Source of the DNA: Oscillospiraceae bacterium
GTDB taxonomy: Bacteria; Bacillota; Clostridia; Oscillospirales; Acutalibacteraceae
Direction: 5' to 3'
NCBI GenBank assembly: GCA_031280825.1
Contig: JAITGE010000012.1
Location: forward strand, 32,991-96,990
DNA length: 64,000 nucleotides
The position numbers were made by a program, and so were the translations under genes. The notes beneath the pieces were generated by a model. That model saw only the letters and a list, made by a program, of their open reading frames with translations. It searched no databases and was not told where the DNA came from. Positions within the stretch are counted from its first letter, which is position 1; each line of letters begins with the position of its first letter. Positions 35,310-43,723 of this stretch are shown here, piece after piece.

Positions 35310-35641
35310 AAAAGAAACGACTGGTGCTTGCGATCTTTTCATTTTCTATCATCGGTCTGGTTGCGTTCGACGCAACATGATTACTTGATAAAAAACAAGA
35401 AGCAAACCAGTTCCCTATCCTTTATTCTCACGGCAGCTTCGCGTATGATGAAATACCATACCCTATGGATCGCTATCGCTGCATATACGATGTTGAAGCT
35501 GCGCAAAACAAAATTGGCGTACCTTATGAGACAGCACCCATTCCTTCCCAAAGCCAAAAAGTAGCGACCACACAAGACCAGCCTCTGATTGATCCTTCAC
35601 AAGTTGACGTAACCAATCCAGTGGCAGCGATTGCAAAATGA
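35306..35641 (+). pseudogene. Remnant of an exported small protein, first related copy
   Basis: The frame overlaps the lectin stop (ATGA). It begins with KKKRLVLAIFSFSIIGLVAF, a signal or anchor segment, hits TGA at codon 25 (35378-35380), and continues in frame as LLDKKQEANQFPILYSHG to IPYPMDRYRCIYDVEAAQ and IGVPYETAPIPSQ, ending IAK. The second half matches the remnant at 35675-36186 (EIKFPRDRYLCKYDAS, then PTYETRSAYPAEKES), so the two are decayed paralogues. Function unknown. Confidence 0.65.
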
Positions 35642-35674
35642 CAAAACATCCAATAAATAGGGAGGACACACGGA

Positions 35675-36186
35675 ATGATCAAGCGCCGCTTCATCGCGCT
35701 CACGCTTGTGGTGTCGCTGACAGTCCTTCTTTCGGCTTTCGCCGTGATCCGACTATACCTGTTCAGTCACCCGGGTTTCTTAAAAATCTCATATTCCATC
35801 GGCGAATTCGTCTACGAAGTTGACAACCCGCAGGTTGTCGCCGGTTATGTTGATTATGTCTTCGTGGCAAGGGTGGAGTCGATCGAAAAAACGGTAATGG
35901 ACAGGGAAGACTGACATTGGGAAGAAGCTCGAAGCAGCAAAATCTGACGCTATCCCCTCTCTGCTGGCGGAATCAAAGGTAGTTGATGCATACAAAGGGC
36001 ATGTACGGAACGAGATCAAGTTCCCCCGCGACCGCTATCTCTGCAAATACGACGCAAGCGGACAGCAGGTCGAAATTGGGCAGCCCTACCTATGAAACGC
36101 GATCAGCGTATCCTGCAGAAAAGGAGAGCAAGCCCCCGCAAGAATCCTTACAGGTGAACGGTACCGGCGTTCCCCTGGCAGCTTAA
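35675..36186 (+). pseudogene. Remnant of an exported small protein, second related copy
   Basis: A good ribosome site (GGGAGG) leads into KRRFIALTLVVSLTVLLSAFA, a signal/anchor, then VDNPQVVAGYVDYVFVARVE, which recalls a family of small Gram-positive exported proteins of unknown function. The frame ends at TGA 35912-35914, yet homologous sequence continues in another frame (DIGKKLEAAKSDAIPSLLAE to QPYL). It then shifts again into PTYETRSAYPAEKES, ending LAA at 36186. At least two frameshifts, and probably an internal deletion, make it non-functional. Confidence 0.65.
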
Positions 36187-36232
36187 CAGCAAGCACAGTC
36201 AAATAACAAAAATTACGCAAGGAGGAAACAAT

Positions 36233-37243
36233 ATGGCAGGCGGATTAACGTATACCGCTGTGGATTCCACGCAGCTTTCGACTGCGGAGATCTATGGCAA
36301 AACCCTTTTGGAGCTTGGTGAACAGCACCCGGAAATCGTGGCGCTGACCGCCGACCTTGGCAAATCCACCAAAATCGGCACCTTTGGCGATAAGTTCCCG
36401 GAACGCTTTTTCAATGTCGGCATTGCGGAACAGAACATGGTCGGCATGGCGGCAGGCATGGCAAAAGCGGGGCTTGTGCCGTTCCTTTCCTCGTTCTCGC
36501 AGTTCGCATCCTGGCGCGTAGCAGATCAGCTGCACACCGACATCTGCTACCAAAACGTTAACGCAAAAATCATCGCAACCCACGGCGGCACTTCCTTCGG
36601 GCAGGCCGGCTCCACCCATCATGCCATCTGTGATTTTGCGCTGGTGCGCTCGCTGCCAAACATCACCCTTATTTGCCCGGCGGATGGCTACGAAACCGCG
36701 AACGCCGTACGCGCGGCGTATGAAACCCCCGGACCGTTCTACATCCGCATCAACCGCGGCTTCGACCGCGTAGTTTATCAAAACGAAGATTACGGCTTTG
36801 AAATCGGCAAGGCGGTGGAAATGCGCCCCGGCACGGATATCACCGTTATCGCCTGCGGCTCCTGCGTGTTCCAGGCTGTTTCGGCTTCAGATTTTCTCAA
36901 AAACGCCGACGGGCTGAGCGTTCGCGTGCTGAACATGCATACCGTCAAGCCCATTGACGCCGAAGCCATCCAAAAAGCGATCATGGATACCCGCCGCATC
37001 ATCGTAGCGGAGGATCACAGCGTGGTCGGCGGGTTGGGCGGCGCGGTGGCGGAGGTCATCGCCGAATACGGCAAGGGCTGTGCCTTCAAGCGCTTGGGGG
37101 CGCAGGATCAGTTCGCGCCCATCGGTTTGCATGAAGACATCATGAGCATCCTCGGCATTGATTCCAACGGCATCACCGAAGCCGTGCGCACAGTGATGAA
37201 GATGGATTTTGAGCTGGACGACAACTGGGATGACGAGGTGTGA
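36233..37243 (+). CDS. Transketolase, C-terminal subunit
   Basis: The 336-residue protein holds the pyrimidine-binding and C-terminal domains of transketolase. FNVGIAEQNMVGMAAGMAKAG carries the catalytic glutamate that activates the thiamine ring. FSSFSQFASWR-type sequence (LSSFSQFASWRVADQ), THGGTSFGQAGSTHH and IRINRGFDR follow, and VAEDHSVVGGLGG is in the C-domain. It pairs with the N-subunit at 33995-34867. CAAGGAGG precedes the start. Its stop overlaps the start of the following membrane-protein gene (GTGATG). Downstream coupling to the membrane and SCP2 genes suggests one pathway. Confidence 0.94.
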   Translation: MAGGLTYTAVDSTQLSTAEIYGKTLLELGEQHPEIVALTADLGKSTKIGTFGDKFPERFFNVGIAEQNMVGMAAGMAKAGLVPFLSSFSQFASWRVADQLHTDICYQNVNAKIIATHGGTSFGQAGSTHHAICDFALVRSLPNITLICPADGYETANAVRAAYETPGPFYIRINRGFDRVVYQNEDYGFEIGKAVEMRPGTDITVIACGSCVFQAVSASDFLKNADGLSVRVLNMHTVKPIDAEAIQKAIMDTRRIIVAEDHSVVGGLGGAVAEVIAEYGKGCAFKRLGAQDQFAPIGLHEDIMSILGIDSNGITEAVRTVMKMDFELDDNWDDEV

Positions 37244-38508
37244 TGCGCAAGCCGATCAAGCAACCGCGATTTTTGCGTTGGGAGCCGCTCTTCTATCTTT
37301 CGTTCTTCGTATTTCTGATGCTGCTGACCTGTTATTTCCCGCCCGCGCCCGACGACCGGCTATGGACCGGCAGCTATGGGGAAGAACTGTTTTTGCGCGG
37401 CTTCGCCAATTATAACGGCAGATACTTGGGCAATCTCTGTGCATATGTCCTGTTGCGTGTCCCATGGATTTTGCCTCTCGTAAAAGCATCCGCGCACACA
37501 GGTATTCTTTGGCTGACGCAGCGATTCGCAGGCAACCGGGATCGGCGGTTCCTGCTGCTCAGTGCAATCCTGCTGCTTCTGCCCGGACCGCTCTTGATTC
37601 AGGATTTTGCATGGACGACCGCATTCCTGAACTACGAAATGCCGGTGTTGCTCCTTCTGACCGTCGCTTTTTTGGTCTACAAGGCAAGAAGGCGCGCCGC
37701 TTGGTTCGTCGTCATTGCTATTCTGGGCTTCGCGACGCAGCTGTTCATGGAGCATTACAGCCTCTTCGCGCTAGCGGTTTCAGGCTGCACGGCACTGCAC
37801 CCAAAATGCAAAGCATACCGCGCTCGCGCGCTGGTCTGGCTTTGTTCCGCAGCGGCGGGCGCTGCACTCATGTTCAGCAACGCCAACTATCTGCGTGTTC
37901 TGCGCGGCGAAAAAGGCTACCAGCGCGTTGCGCCCGGCTTGCTGCCCGGTTTTTTGCGAGCGCTTGCAGGCTTCGCCGCCGCCTGTGCGCCCGTGCTGCT
38001 GTTGATCGCGATCCTTCTGCTCCTGCTGCGCCGCCGAAACCCCGCCGCGTGGGTGCGTCTCCCGCGCAGCCGATTGCTATGGCTTTGCATCGCTTTGTTG
38101 GCAGCGTTGAACGCGCCGCTGCTCTTCGTGTTCCCCATGGGTCCGCGCTGCTTCAGCCTCACTGCGGTCTTGCTGCTCCTGATGGCGCACAGACTATTCA
38201 CTTTCGCCGCGCGCAAAAGCACTCCCCTGCCGACGCGACCGCGCGGTGCACGGTCATTGACCGTTGCGCTGGCGGCAATCATGGCAATCGATCTGGCAGG
38301 CTATATGTTCATCCACGCGGCGAACCTTGCTAAGGTCGCAGAAGTCCGCGCACAAGTGGCGCAAGGCAACCGCACCATTGTACTGCGGCATACTCCCATG
38401 CGTTTTTTGGTCAACGCGCTGGATCAAGAGCCAAACAACCGCAACATCCTGCGCGGATTCCTCGAATATTACGGGCTGCCGGAGGATGTGACCATCCATT
38501 ACGAATAA
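37243..38508 (+). CDS. Polytopic membrane protein, DUF6056-like (GtrII/PMT-type layout)
   Basis: The 421-residue protein has about 11 membrane helices. An early PPAPDDRLWTGSYGEE loop follows helix 1, then FANYNGRYLGNLCAYVLLR. The layout of an acidic loop between helices 1 and 2 followed by many helices is that of lipid-linked glycosyltransferases such as GtrII or DUF6056 proteins. The family call is tentative. ATG 37243 (or GTG 37240) overlaps the transketolase stop. If it is a glycosyltransferase, it could move a sugar made by the cluster onto an extracytoplasmic acceptor; that is inference. Confidence 0.6.
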   Translation: MRKPIKQPRFLRWEPLFYLSFFVFLMLLTCYFPPAPDDRLWTGSYGEELFLRGFANYNGRYLGNLCAYVLLRVPWILPLVKASAHTGILWLTQRFAGNRDRRFLLLSAILLLLPGPLLIQDFAWTTAFLNYEMPVLLLLTVAFLVYKARRRAAWFVVIAILGFATQLFMEHYSLFALAVSGCTALHPKCKAYRARALVWLCSAAAGAALMFSNANYLRVLRGEKGYQRVAPGLLPGFLRALAGFAAACAPVLLLIAILLLLLRRRNPAAWVRLPRSRLLWLCIALLAALNAPLLFVFPMGPRCFSLTAVLLLLMAHRLFTFAARKSTPLPTRPRGARSLTVALAAIMAIDLAGYMFIHAANLAKVAEVRAQVAQGNRTIVLRHTPMRFLVNALDQEPNNRNILRGFLEYYGLPEDVTIHYE

Positions 38509-38532
38509 ACCCGAGAAGGAGGTCTACCCCAT

Positions 38533-39336
38533 ATGGATCAAGATACCCTGTTTAGCTACAAGATCTTTCTCAACGCCGCGCTGCCCTTAGTGAAGGTGAT
38601 TGCGTCAGATATCCCGGCGTTGGCGAAAAAATTTGAACACGCGCACTGCATCTTTCAGGTCAGCGCCCTGGATCCGGATATGTCCGGTGGGAAGGTCGCG
38701 ACGCACTTCACCGTGAACAACGGGGAGTGGACGGTTTGCGCCGATAAGGTTGCAACGAACCCTATGGTTGAGCTGGAATTTAAAAGTATCGACGCCTTTG
38801 TCGCGTTCTTTAAAGGCAAAATGAGTCCCGCCACACTGCCGCGCATGAAGGGCGTGCTCAAGCACACGGGGATGTTTGCCGCCTTTATGCAGGTGCTGCT
38901 CAAAATGAGCTCCCTGCTTGGCGCAACCGTACCGCCGGCGGATGAAGAAACCAAGGTGTTACTGGTCAAGAGCTTCTTTTATCTGCTTTCCAGTGGCATC
39001 AGCTGCCTGAACAAAAACGGACATCCGGGGGTTTCCGGCTGGACAAAGCCCAGCCCCGACCGCGTTTATTCTTGGGCAGTCAACAACCACCCGGAGGTGG
39101 CGGCCTATATCCGCATCAAGGCGGGCAAGAGCCGTGCGGGGCGCGGGGAATACAAGCGCGCTATGCCATTTTTCACCCTGCGCTTTGATTCGCTGGATAG
39201 CGCGCTCGGCACACTCCTCGGCACCGACGACATGATGGAAGCCACAAAAGCCGGACGGCTCATCATGGACGGCGCACCCGAATTCGGCGCGCAATTGGGT
39301 GAATTCATGCTCACTGTCGCAGCTTACGCAAAATAA
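38533..39336 (+). CDS. SCP2-like lipid-binding-domain protein (second copy)
   Basis: The 267-residue protein resembles the 29892-30650 product in plan. A helical N-terminus is followed by an SCP2-like strand set (ATHFTVNNGEWTVCADKVATNP, LEFKSIDAFVAFFKGKMSP), then a second half with PFFTLRFDSLDSALGTLLG. No export signal is present. AAGGAGG precedes the start. As the last gene before a strong terminator, it closes a run that begins with the other SCP2 protein, so the two flank the aminotransferase and transketolase genes. A ligand cannot be read from the sequence. Confidence 0.65.
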   Translation: MDQDTLFSYKIFLNAALPLVKVIASDIPALAKKFEHAHCIFQVSALDPDMSGGKVATHFTVNNGEWTVCADKVATNPMVELEFKSIDAFVAFFKGKMSPATLPRMKGVLKHTGMFAAFMQVLLKMSSLLGATVPPADEETKVLLVKSFFYLLSSGISCLNKNGHPGVSGWTKPSPDRVYSWAVNNHPEVAAYIRIKAGKSRAGRGEYKRAMPFFTLRFDSLDSALGTLLGTDDMMEATKAGRLIMDGAPEFGAQLGEFMLTVAAYAK

Positions 39337-39349
39337 ATCACGAAATGTC

Positions 39350-39387
39350 CCACGCGCCCTCTTCCAAAAAACGAAGAGGGCGCGTGG
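39350..39387 (+). terminator. Rho-independent terminator closing the SCP2-transketolase cluster
   Basis: The arms 39350-39364 and 39373-39387 form a perfect 15-bp GC-rich stem with an eight-base loop, followed by a run of six Ts. Confidence 0.95.
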
Positions 39388-39465
39388 ATTTTTTCTGCCT
39401 CCCACCCGCGCATGAGGCGCGTCCCTTTTTCATATGCTATGCTAACACAATCGATGAGGTGGCGC

Positions 39466-41004
39466 ATGAAAAATACGGGCAAGCTGATCCTGAACACCGC
39501 ACTTCTCACCGCCGTGTCCTTCCTGATGCAAACCGTTTCCGTTGCCTTTAATGTATATTTGACCAACCGAATTGGCGATTTGGGCATCGGGCTGTTTCAG
39601 CTGACCATGGCGGTTTACGGCATGGCGGCAACCTTCGCGTGCGCCGGGGTGCGCTTAGGCTCCACACGGCTGAACATTGATCTGCTGGCAAAACGGCCAA
39701 ACGCCTCGTCACGCGGCGCGATGCGGCTTTGCCTGGGCTACGCGGTGATCCTCAGCAGCGCCATCGCGTTGCTGCTTTTTCTCTGCGCGCCCGCGGCAGC
39801 AAAGCAATGGCTGCACGACCCGCGCGCCGCGCAATCCTTGCGGGCGCTGGCGTTCGGGCTTCCCTTCGTTTCAGCGTCAGCGGCAGTGCAGGGCTTTTTT
39901 ACCGCAGTCGGCACGGTCTACAAAAACGCGATCGCGCAAGCGTTTGAGCAGGGGATCAAAATTGTCGCCGTGGTCTTTTTCTTGGGGGAAATGCTGCCGC
40001 GCGGCTTGGAATACGCCTGCCTTGCCATCGTTTACGGCATGTGCTGCGGGCAAATCGCGGGGCTGTGCGTTTCCGCAATATTGCTGCGGTTTGCCCGCTC
40101 CATGCGGCGCAAAGAACCGCACGGAGCGAAATCCGTAAAGCTACGCAGCCTTTTGCACATCGCGGGACCCGAGGCTGTCGGCTCGTGCGCGCGAAGCATC
40201 CTGCTCACGGTGGAGCATTTGCTCATTCCGCGCGGCTTTGAAGCCTCCGGACGCTCCGCAGAGGAAGCCATGCGCATCTATGGTGTAATCCACGGGCGCA
40301 CGCTGCCCGTGCTTCTATATCCTTCGGCAGTGCTTTCTTCGCTGGGCGGGCTGCTCGTTCCGGAATTTTCACAGCTACGCGTCAACGGCGAACGGGAGCG
40401 TATTGAAGTGGCCGTGCGCAAGATCCTGCGCATCTCGCTTTTTTACGGCGTATTCATCGGCGGGATGTTCTACGCCTTTGCGGCTCCGCTTTCGCAGCGG
40501 ATCTTCGGCAGCGACGTCGCCGTCAAATATTTGCAGCTGCTCGCGCCGCTTGTGCCCGTCATGTATATGGATATGAGCGTAGACGGGATGCTCAAGGGAC
40601 TGGATCAGCAAAAATATTCCATGCGCTACAATATAATTGATTCCGGCATCTGCGTGGTGCTGGTTGCGTTGCTTCTGCCGCGTCTGGCAATCAAAGGCTA
40701 CATCATTGTGCTCTTCGTGAGCGAAATATACAATTTCTTTTTCAGCATCCGCCGCTTGCTGACCGTGACGGGCGTACCGCGCCCGCGTTTGGATGAAATT
40801 GCGCGCGCATTGCTTTGCGCCGCCTGTGCGGCACTCATCCCGCTGGGGTTGAGCAAAGCTGCGCTCCCCGGCGGTCTCGGGCAAAAGACGCTCCCGCTCG
40901 TCCTGGTGTTAAGCGGCGGCGCGCTTTTCTATTGCGTATGCCTCTGCCTAACCGGCTTGGTGACCGGGGACGACTTCCGGTCCGTGCGGACGGCGAAGGC
41001 GTAG
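39466..41004 (+). CDS. MOP-superfamily flippase (SpoVB/MurJ-like polysaccharide transporter)
   Basis: The 512-residue protein has about 14 membrane helices. It begins LILNTALLTAVSFLMQTVSVAFNVYLTNRIG, the start typical of SpoVB/Wzx/MurJ proteins. GVRLGSTRLNIDL and SQRIFGSDVAVKYLQLLAPLVPVMYMDMSVDGMLKGLDQQ are further family segments. It flips lipid-linked sugars across the membrane. In spore formers SpoVB relatives act in cortex synthesis, but a general lipid II or polysaccharide role is equally possible. The start at 39466 follows GATGAGG. It ends directly against the convergent hflX gene with no space between. Confidence 0.82.
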   Translation: MKNTGKLILNTALLTAVSFLMQTVSVAFNVYLTNRIGDLGIGLFQLTMAVYGMAATFACAGVRLGSTRLNIDLLAKRPNASSRGAMRLCLGYAVILSSAIALLLFLCAPAAAKQWLHDPRAAQSLRALAFGLPFVSASAAVQGFFTAVGTVYKNAIAQAFEQGIKIVAVVFFLGEMLPRGLEYACLAIVYGMCCGQIAGLCVSAILLRFARSMRRKEPHGAKSVKLRSLLHIAGPEAVGSCARSILLTVEHLLIPRGFEASGRSAEEAMRIYGVIHGRTLPVLLYPSAVLSSLGGLLVPEFSQLRVNGERERIEVAVRKILRISLFYGVFIGGMFYAFAAPLSQRIFGSDVAVKYLQLLAPLVPVMYMDMSVDGMLKGLDQQKYSMRYNIIDSGICVVLVALLLPRLAIKGYIIVLFVSEIYNFFFSIRRLLTVTGVPRPRLDEIARALLCAACAALIPLGLSKAALPGGLGQKTLPLVLVLSGGALFYCVCLCLTGLVTGDDFRSVRTAKA

Positions 41005-42261
41005 CTATTGGATATACGCCGCCACCTCCTCCGCCAGAGCAAACGGCAAAATCGCCTCATAATACAGCCCGTCCTCGCGAAACTCTTCGACAAGCACACG
41101 CCCTTGCTCCCGGAATTTTGCGCCGTAACCGGAAAGGCTATAAGGCAGCAAGAGCTTAACCTCCTTGCGCGCGGGCAGAAGCTCTGCCGCAATGCGTTCC
41201 AAAAGCGCGTCCACGCCCTGCCCCTCCAGCGCGGAAATCAATACCCCGCCGCCCACATGCGGCAACGCACGCTGCTCAGGCGGCATCAAATCACTTTTAT
41301 TCAGCACCCGCAGCACAGGAACACCCGCCGCTTCACAACCCAGTTCCCGCAAAAGCTCCGCCGTCACGCGCAAATGCTCGGCACACGCCGGGCTTGAAGC
41401 ATCACATACGTTCAAGATCAGTGAAGCTGTCGCCGCCTCCTCCAGCGTGGAATGAAAAGCTTCCACCAACCGGTGCGGCAAACGGCGGATCAGCCCGACG
41501 GTATCAATCAGCATCACCCTTCGCCCATCCGGCAGGCGCAGAGCGCGGGCGGTGGGATCCAAGGTCGCAAAGAGCTTATCCTCCGCCAAAACGCCCGCGC
41601 GTGTCAGCGTGTTCATCAACGTAGATTTGCCCGCGTTGGTGTAACCGACAATAACGACGGTTTCCACGCCATCCTTGCCGCGGCGCGCGCGGCGCAGCGC
41701 ACGCCGTTTTTGCAGAGCTTCCAAATCCTTTTCAAGACGATGAATGTGTGCACGGACATGCCTGCGGTCATTTTCCAGCTTTGACTCGCCCGCGCCGCGC
41801 GCACCGATGCCGCCGCCCTGGCGCGAAAGCCCCATCCATTGCCCCGTGAGGCGCGGCAGACTATACTTGAGCGTAGCAAGCTCCACCTGCAACTTGCCCT
41901 CACTGCTGTTCGCCCGCGCCGCAAAAATATCAAGAATCAGCATCGTGCGATCCATGACCTTCAGGTTAAGCTCCTTTTCGAGATTGCGCTGCTGGGCGGG
42001 GCTAAGCTCGTCGTCGCAGAGCAGCAGGTTGCATTCGGTTTGCTCGAGCAGCGCCTTCAACTCCGCCAGCTTGCCCGCGCCAAAATAAGTGGCATGATCC
42101 GGGCTAGGGCGATTTTGCGTTGCGCGGGCAGCAATCTCCATATCTGCCGTGGCGGCAAGCTCCGCCAGCTCCTCCAGGGATGCCTCGGCATCAAATTCGC
42201 CGGTATCCACGGCGGCAAGGCAAGCGCGCTGCGCCGCGTTCTTTTCATATATCGTTTCCAT
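41005..42261 (-). CDS. hflX: Ribosome-associated GTPase HflX
   Basis: The 418-residue GTPase has the HflX N-terminal domain (PDHATYFGAGKLAELKALL and LSPAQQRNLEKELNLKVMDRT), the linker GQWMGLSRQGGGIGARGAGESKLE, then G-motifs VGYTNAGKST (G1), DPTAR (G2), DTVGLIRRLPHRLVEAF (G3) and NKSDL (G4). It splits stalled or heat-damaged 70S ribosomes. GAGGAGGAAC precedes the start. A -10 TATTAT (42300-42295) with TTGTAT 18 bases upstream forms a likely promoter, back-to-back with the Nudix promoter. Confidence 0.96.
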   Translation of the reverse strand: METIYEKNAAQRACLAAVDTGEFDAEASLEELAELAATADMEIAARATQNRPSPDHATYFGAGKLAELKALLEQTECNLLLCDDELSPAQQRNLEKELNLKVMDRTMLILDIFAARANSSEGKLQVELATLKYSLPRLTGQWMGLSRQGGGIGARGAGESKLENDRRHVRAHIHRLEKDLEALQKRRALRRARRGKDGVETVVIVGYTNAGKSTLMNTLTRAGVLAEDKLFATLDPTARALRLPDGRRVMLIDTVGLIRRLPHRLVEAFHSTLEEAATASLILNVCDASSPACAEHLRVTAELLRELGCEAAGVPVLRVLNKSDLMPPEQRALPHVGGGVLISALEGQGVDALLERIAAELLPARKEVKLLLPYSLSGYGAKFREQGRVLVEEFREDGLYYEAILPFALAEEVAAYIQ

Positions 42262-42294
42262 AACTGTTCCTCCTCATGGCAAATTGTTTTTGCG

Positions 42295-42324
42295 ATAATA
42301 CACGCGAAACTGCAAATAATACAA
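42295..42324 (-). promoter_or_regulatory. Probable hflX promoter
   Basis: On the minus strand TTGTAT (42324-42319) and TATTAT (42300-42295) are 18 bases apart. Confidence 0.5.
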
Positions 42325-42352
42325 AATAATTCGCTTTATTTCACTTTGCCCC

Positions 42353-42381
42353 TTGTTTTTTCGTCTATACAGCTGTATAAT
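42353..42381 (+). promoter_or_regulatory. Promoter of the two-domain Nudix gene
   Basis: TTGTTT (42353-42358) and TATAAT (42376-42381) are 17 bases apart. The spacer holds the palindrome ctatacagctgtatag-like sequence at about 42364-42380, which might be an operator. Confidence 0.65.
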
Positions 42382-42421
42382 ATGCAATGTTCAAATTGAG
42401 TGTAAATGGGGTGGGATACTT

Positions 42422-43216
42422 TTGGCAAGCACTGTTGGTGCATCGGACAGCCGCCTGCAAACCCTATTGGGTAAGCACATTCGAGTGCGTGTTACCCGCC
42501 CCTTGGGTTCGCCCATGCCGGAACGCAAAACAGTTTTTGGCATGAACTACGGCGAAGCCGGCGGCTTATACCCCGCTGGGGTGCGCCCGGAAGGCGTGTT
42601 CATCATCGGTGTTCACGAACCAATCCGCAACCTGGACGGGCGCGTTATCGCACTTGTGTTTTGCCAAGACGGTCGCAGCTATGCCGTTGCCGCGCCGCGC
42701 AAAAGCCGCTATGTTGTGGGGCAAATCCGCCGCGCGCTACGCTTCGCCTTCCCGCCGGAAAGCTATCGGCTTGCCTGCCTTTATGAACGCTCCTGCGGCG
42801 CGGTTGTGTTCCGCCGCTTTGCGGGCGAAACGCGTTTTCTGCTCATCAAAAACCGCCGCAGCGCGCACTGGGGCTTCCCAAAAGGGCATGTGGAGGACGG
42901 AGAAAACGCAGAACAAACCGCAAAGCGCGAGGTTCTCGAGGAAACAGGTCTGCACGTTCAGCTGATGCCCGGCTTTTCCAGCCAATCCGAGTATATCATT
43001 CAAGGCAAAATCGAAAAAAGCGTCACCATCTTCCTGGGCGAAACAACCGACCGCCAAACGGTTTTGCAAGAAGATGAAATTGAGGACTACTGCTGGCTCA
43101 ATTACCGCAAAGCCGTTCAAGCCCTGAAATTCGAAAACGACCGTACCATCCTGCGCAAAGCCTTTTACTATCTGCGCCGTAGGGATATGGAGCAGCGGCA
43201 AAGCACAAAATCATAA
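42422..43216 (+). CDS. Nudix hydrolase with inorganic-pyrophosphatase-like N-terminal domain
   Basis: The 264-residue protein has two parts. Residues of about 10-110 contain LGKHIRVRVTRPLGSPMP, MNYGEAGGLYPAGVRPEG and FIIGVHEPIRNLDGRVIAL, which resemble the small inorganic-pyrophosphatase-like family (RPLGS, NYG, DGE, GV.EP). Residues of about 120-255 form a Nudix domain with the complete box GHVEDGENAEQTAKREVLEE (GX5EX7REX2EE). It probably hydrolyses a nucleoside-diphosphate derivative such as Ap4A. The start is TTG 42422 after GGGGTGG; the longer frame upstream covers the promoter. Its end overlaps the convergent membrane gene by six bases. Confidence 0.82.
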   Translation: MASTVGASDSRLQTLLGKHIRVRVTRPLGSPMPERKTVFGMNYGEAGGLYPAGVRPEGVFIIGVHEPIRNLDGRVIALVFCQDGRSYAVAAPRKSRYVVGQIRRALRFAFPPESYRLACLYERSCGAVVFRRFAGETRFLLIKNRRSAHWGFPKGHVEDGENAEQTAKREVLEETGLHVQLMPGFSSQSEYIIQGKIEKSVTIFLGETTDRQTVLQEDEIEDYCWLNYRKAVQALKFENDRTILRKAFYYLRRRDMEQRQSTKS

Positions 43217-43723
43217 CCGGAAGCCGAACAGACTCGGGAAGGCATACGATAGCAACAGCATGATCGCGCCTGCGCCCAAAACACCCAGCGCTATGACGGG
43301 GAAGGATTTGCGGATTTGCATATCAAACACAACGGCGACCAAAGCGCCCGTCCACGCACCGGTGCCGGGCAGCGGGATCGCTACAAGCAGGAAAAGCCCC
43401 AAAAACCGATACCTTTGGAGCTTGCCCTCGCGTTTGCGCGCCCTGCGCTCCAGCGCGGTAACAATACGCTTTGTCGGTCGAAACCGCTCCATAAATCGAA
43501 ACACCTGCCGCAAAAACAACAATATAAACGGCACAGGCAGGATATTTCCCAAAAAACAGGCAAGGAAGGCTTCCCAAAGCGGAACCTCCAGCAAGCGCGA
43601 AAAAATGATCCCGCCGCGCAGCTCAACCAGCGGCAGCATAGAAATCACAAACGCTGCCAACAACTTCCAAAGCATGCCCAGCTGATCGAAATACGCGCTC
43701 ATTTGTTCGAAAAGATGACTCAT
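43211..43723 (-). CDS. Small multidrug-export-type membrane protein (COG2426)
   Basis: The 170-residue protein has four or five membrane helices. The family segments ISMLPLVELRGGIIFSRLLEVP, FLGNILPVPFILLFLRQV and LFLLVAIPLPGTGAWTGAL are characteristic of the Sm_multidrug_ex family. Despite the family name, transport activity is poorly established. The ATG overlaps the hisA stop by four bases, so it is the third gene of the hisB-hisA operon. No functional tie to histidine is obvious. Confidence 0.88.
   Translation of the reverse strand: MSHLFEQMSAYFDQLGMLWKLLAAFVISMLPLVELRGGIIFSRLLEVPLWEAFLACFLGNILPVPFILLFLRQVFRFMERFRPTKRIVTALERRARKREGKLQRYRFLGLFLLVAIPLPGTGAWTGALVAVVFDMQIRKSFPVIALGVLGAGAIMLLLSYAFPSLFGFRL

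Noticed and set aside
34869..35641. Recoding of TGA as an amino acid in the lectin and adjacent remnants
   Set aside because: TGA is used as a normal stop by many neighbouring genes, and the same block has frameshifts and truncation, which fits decay better.
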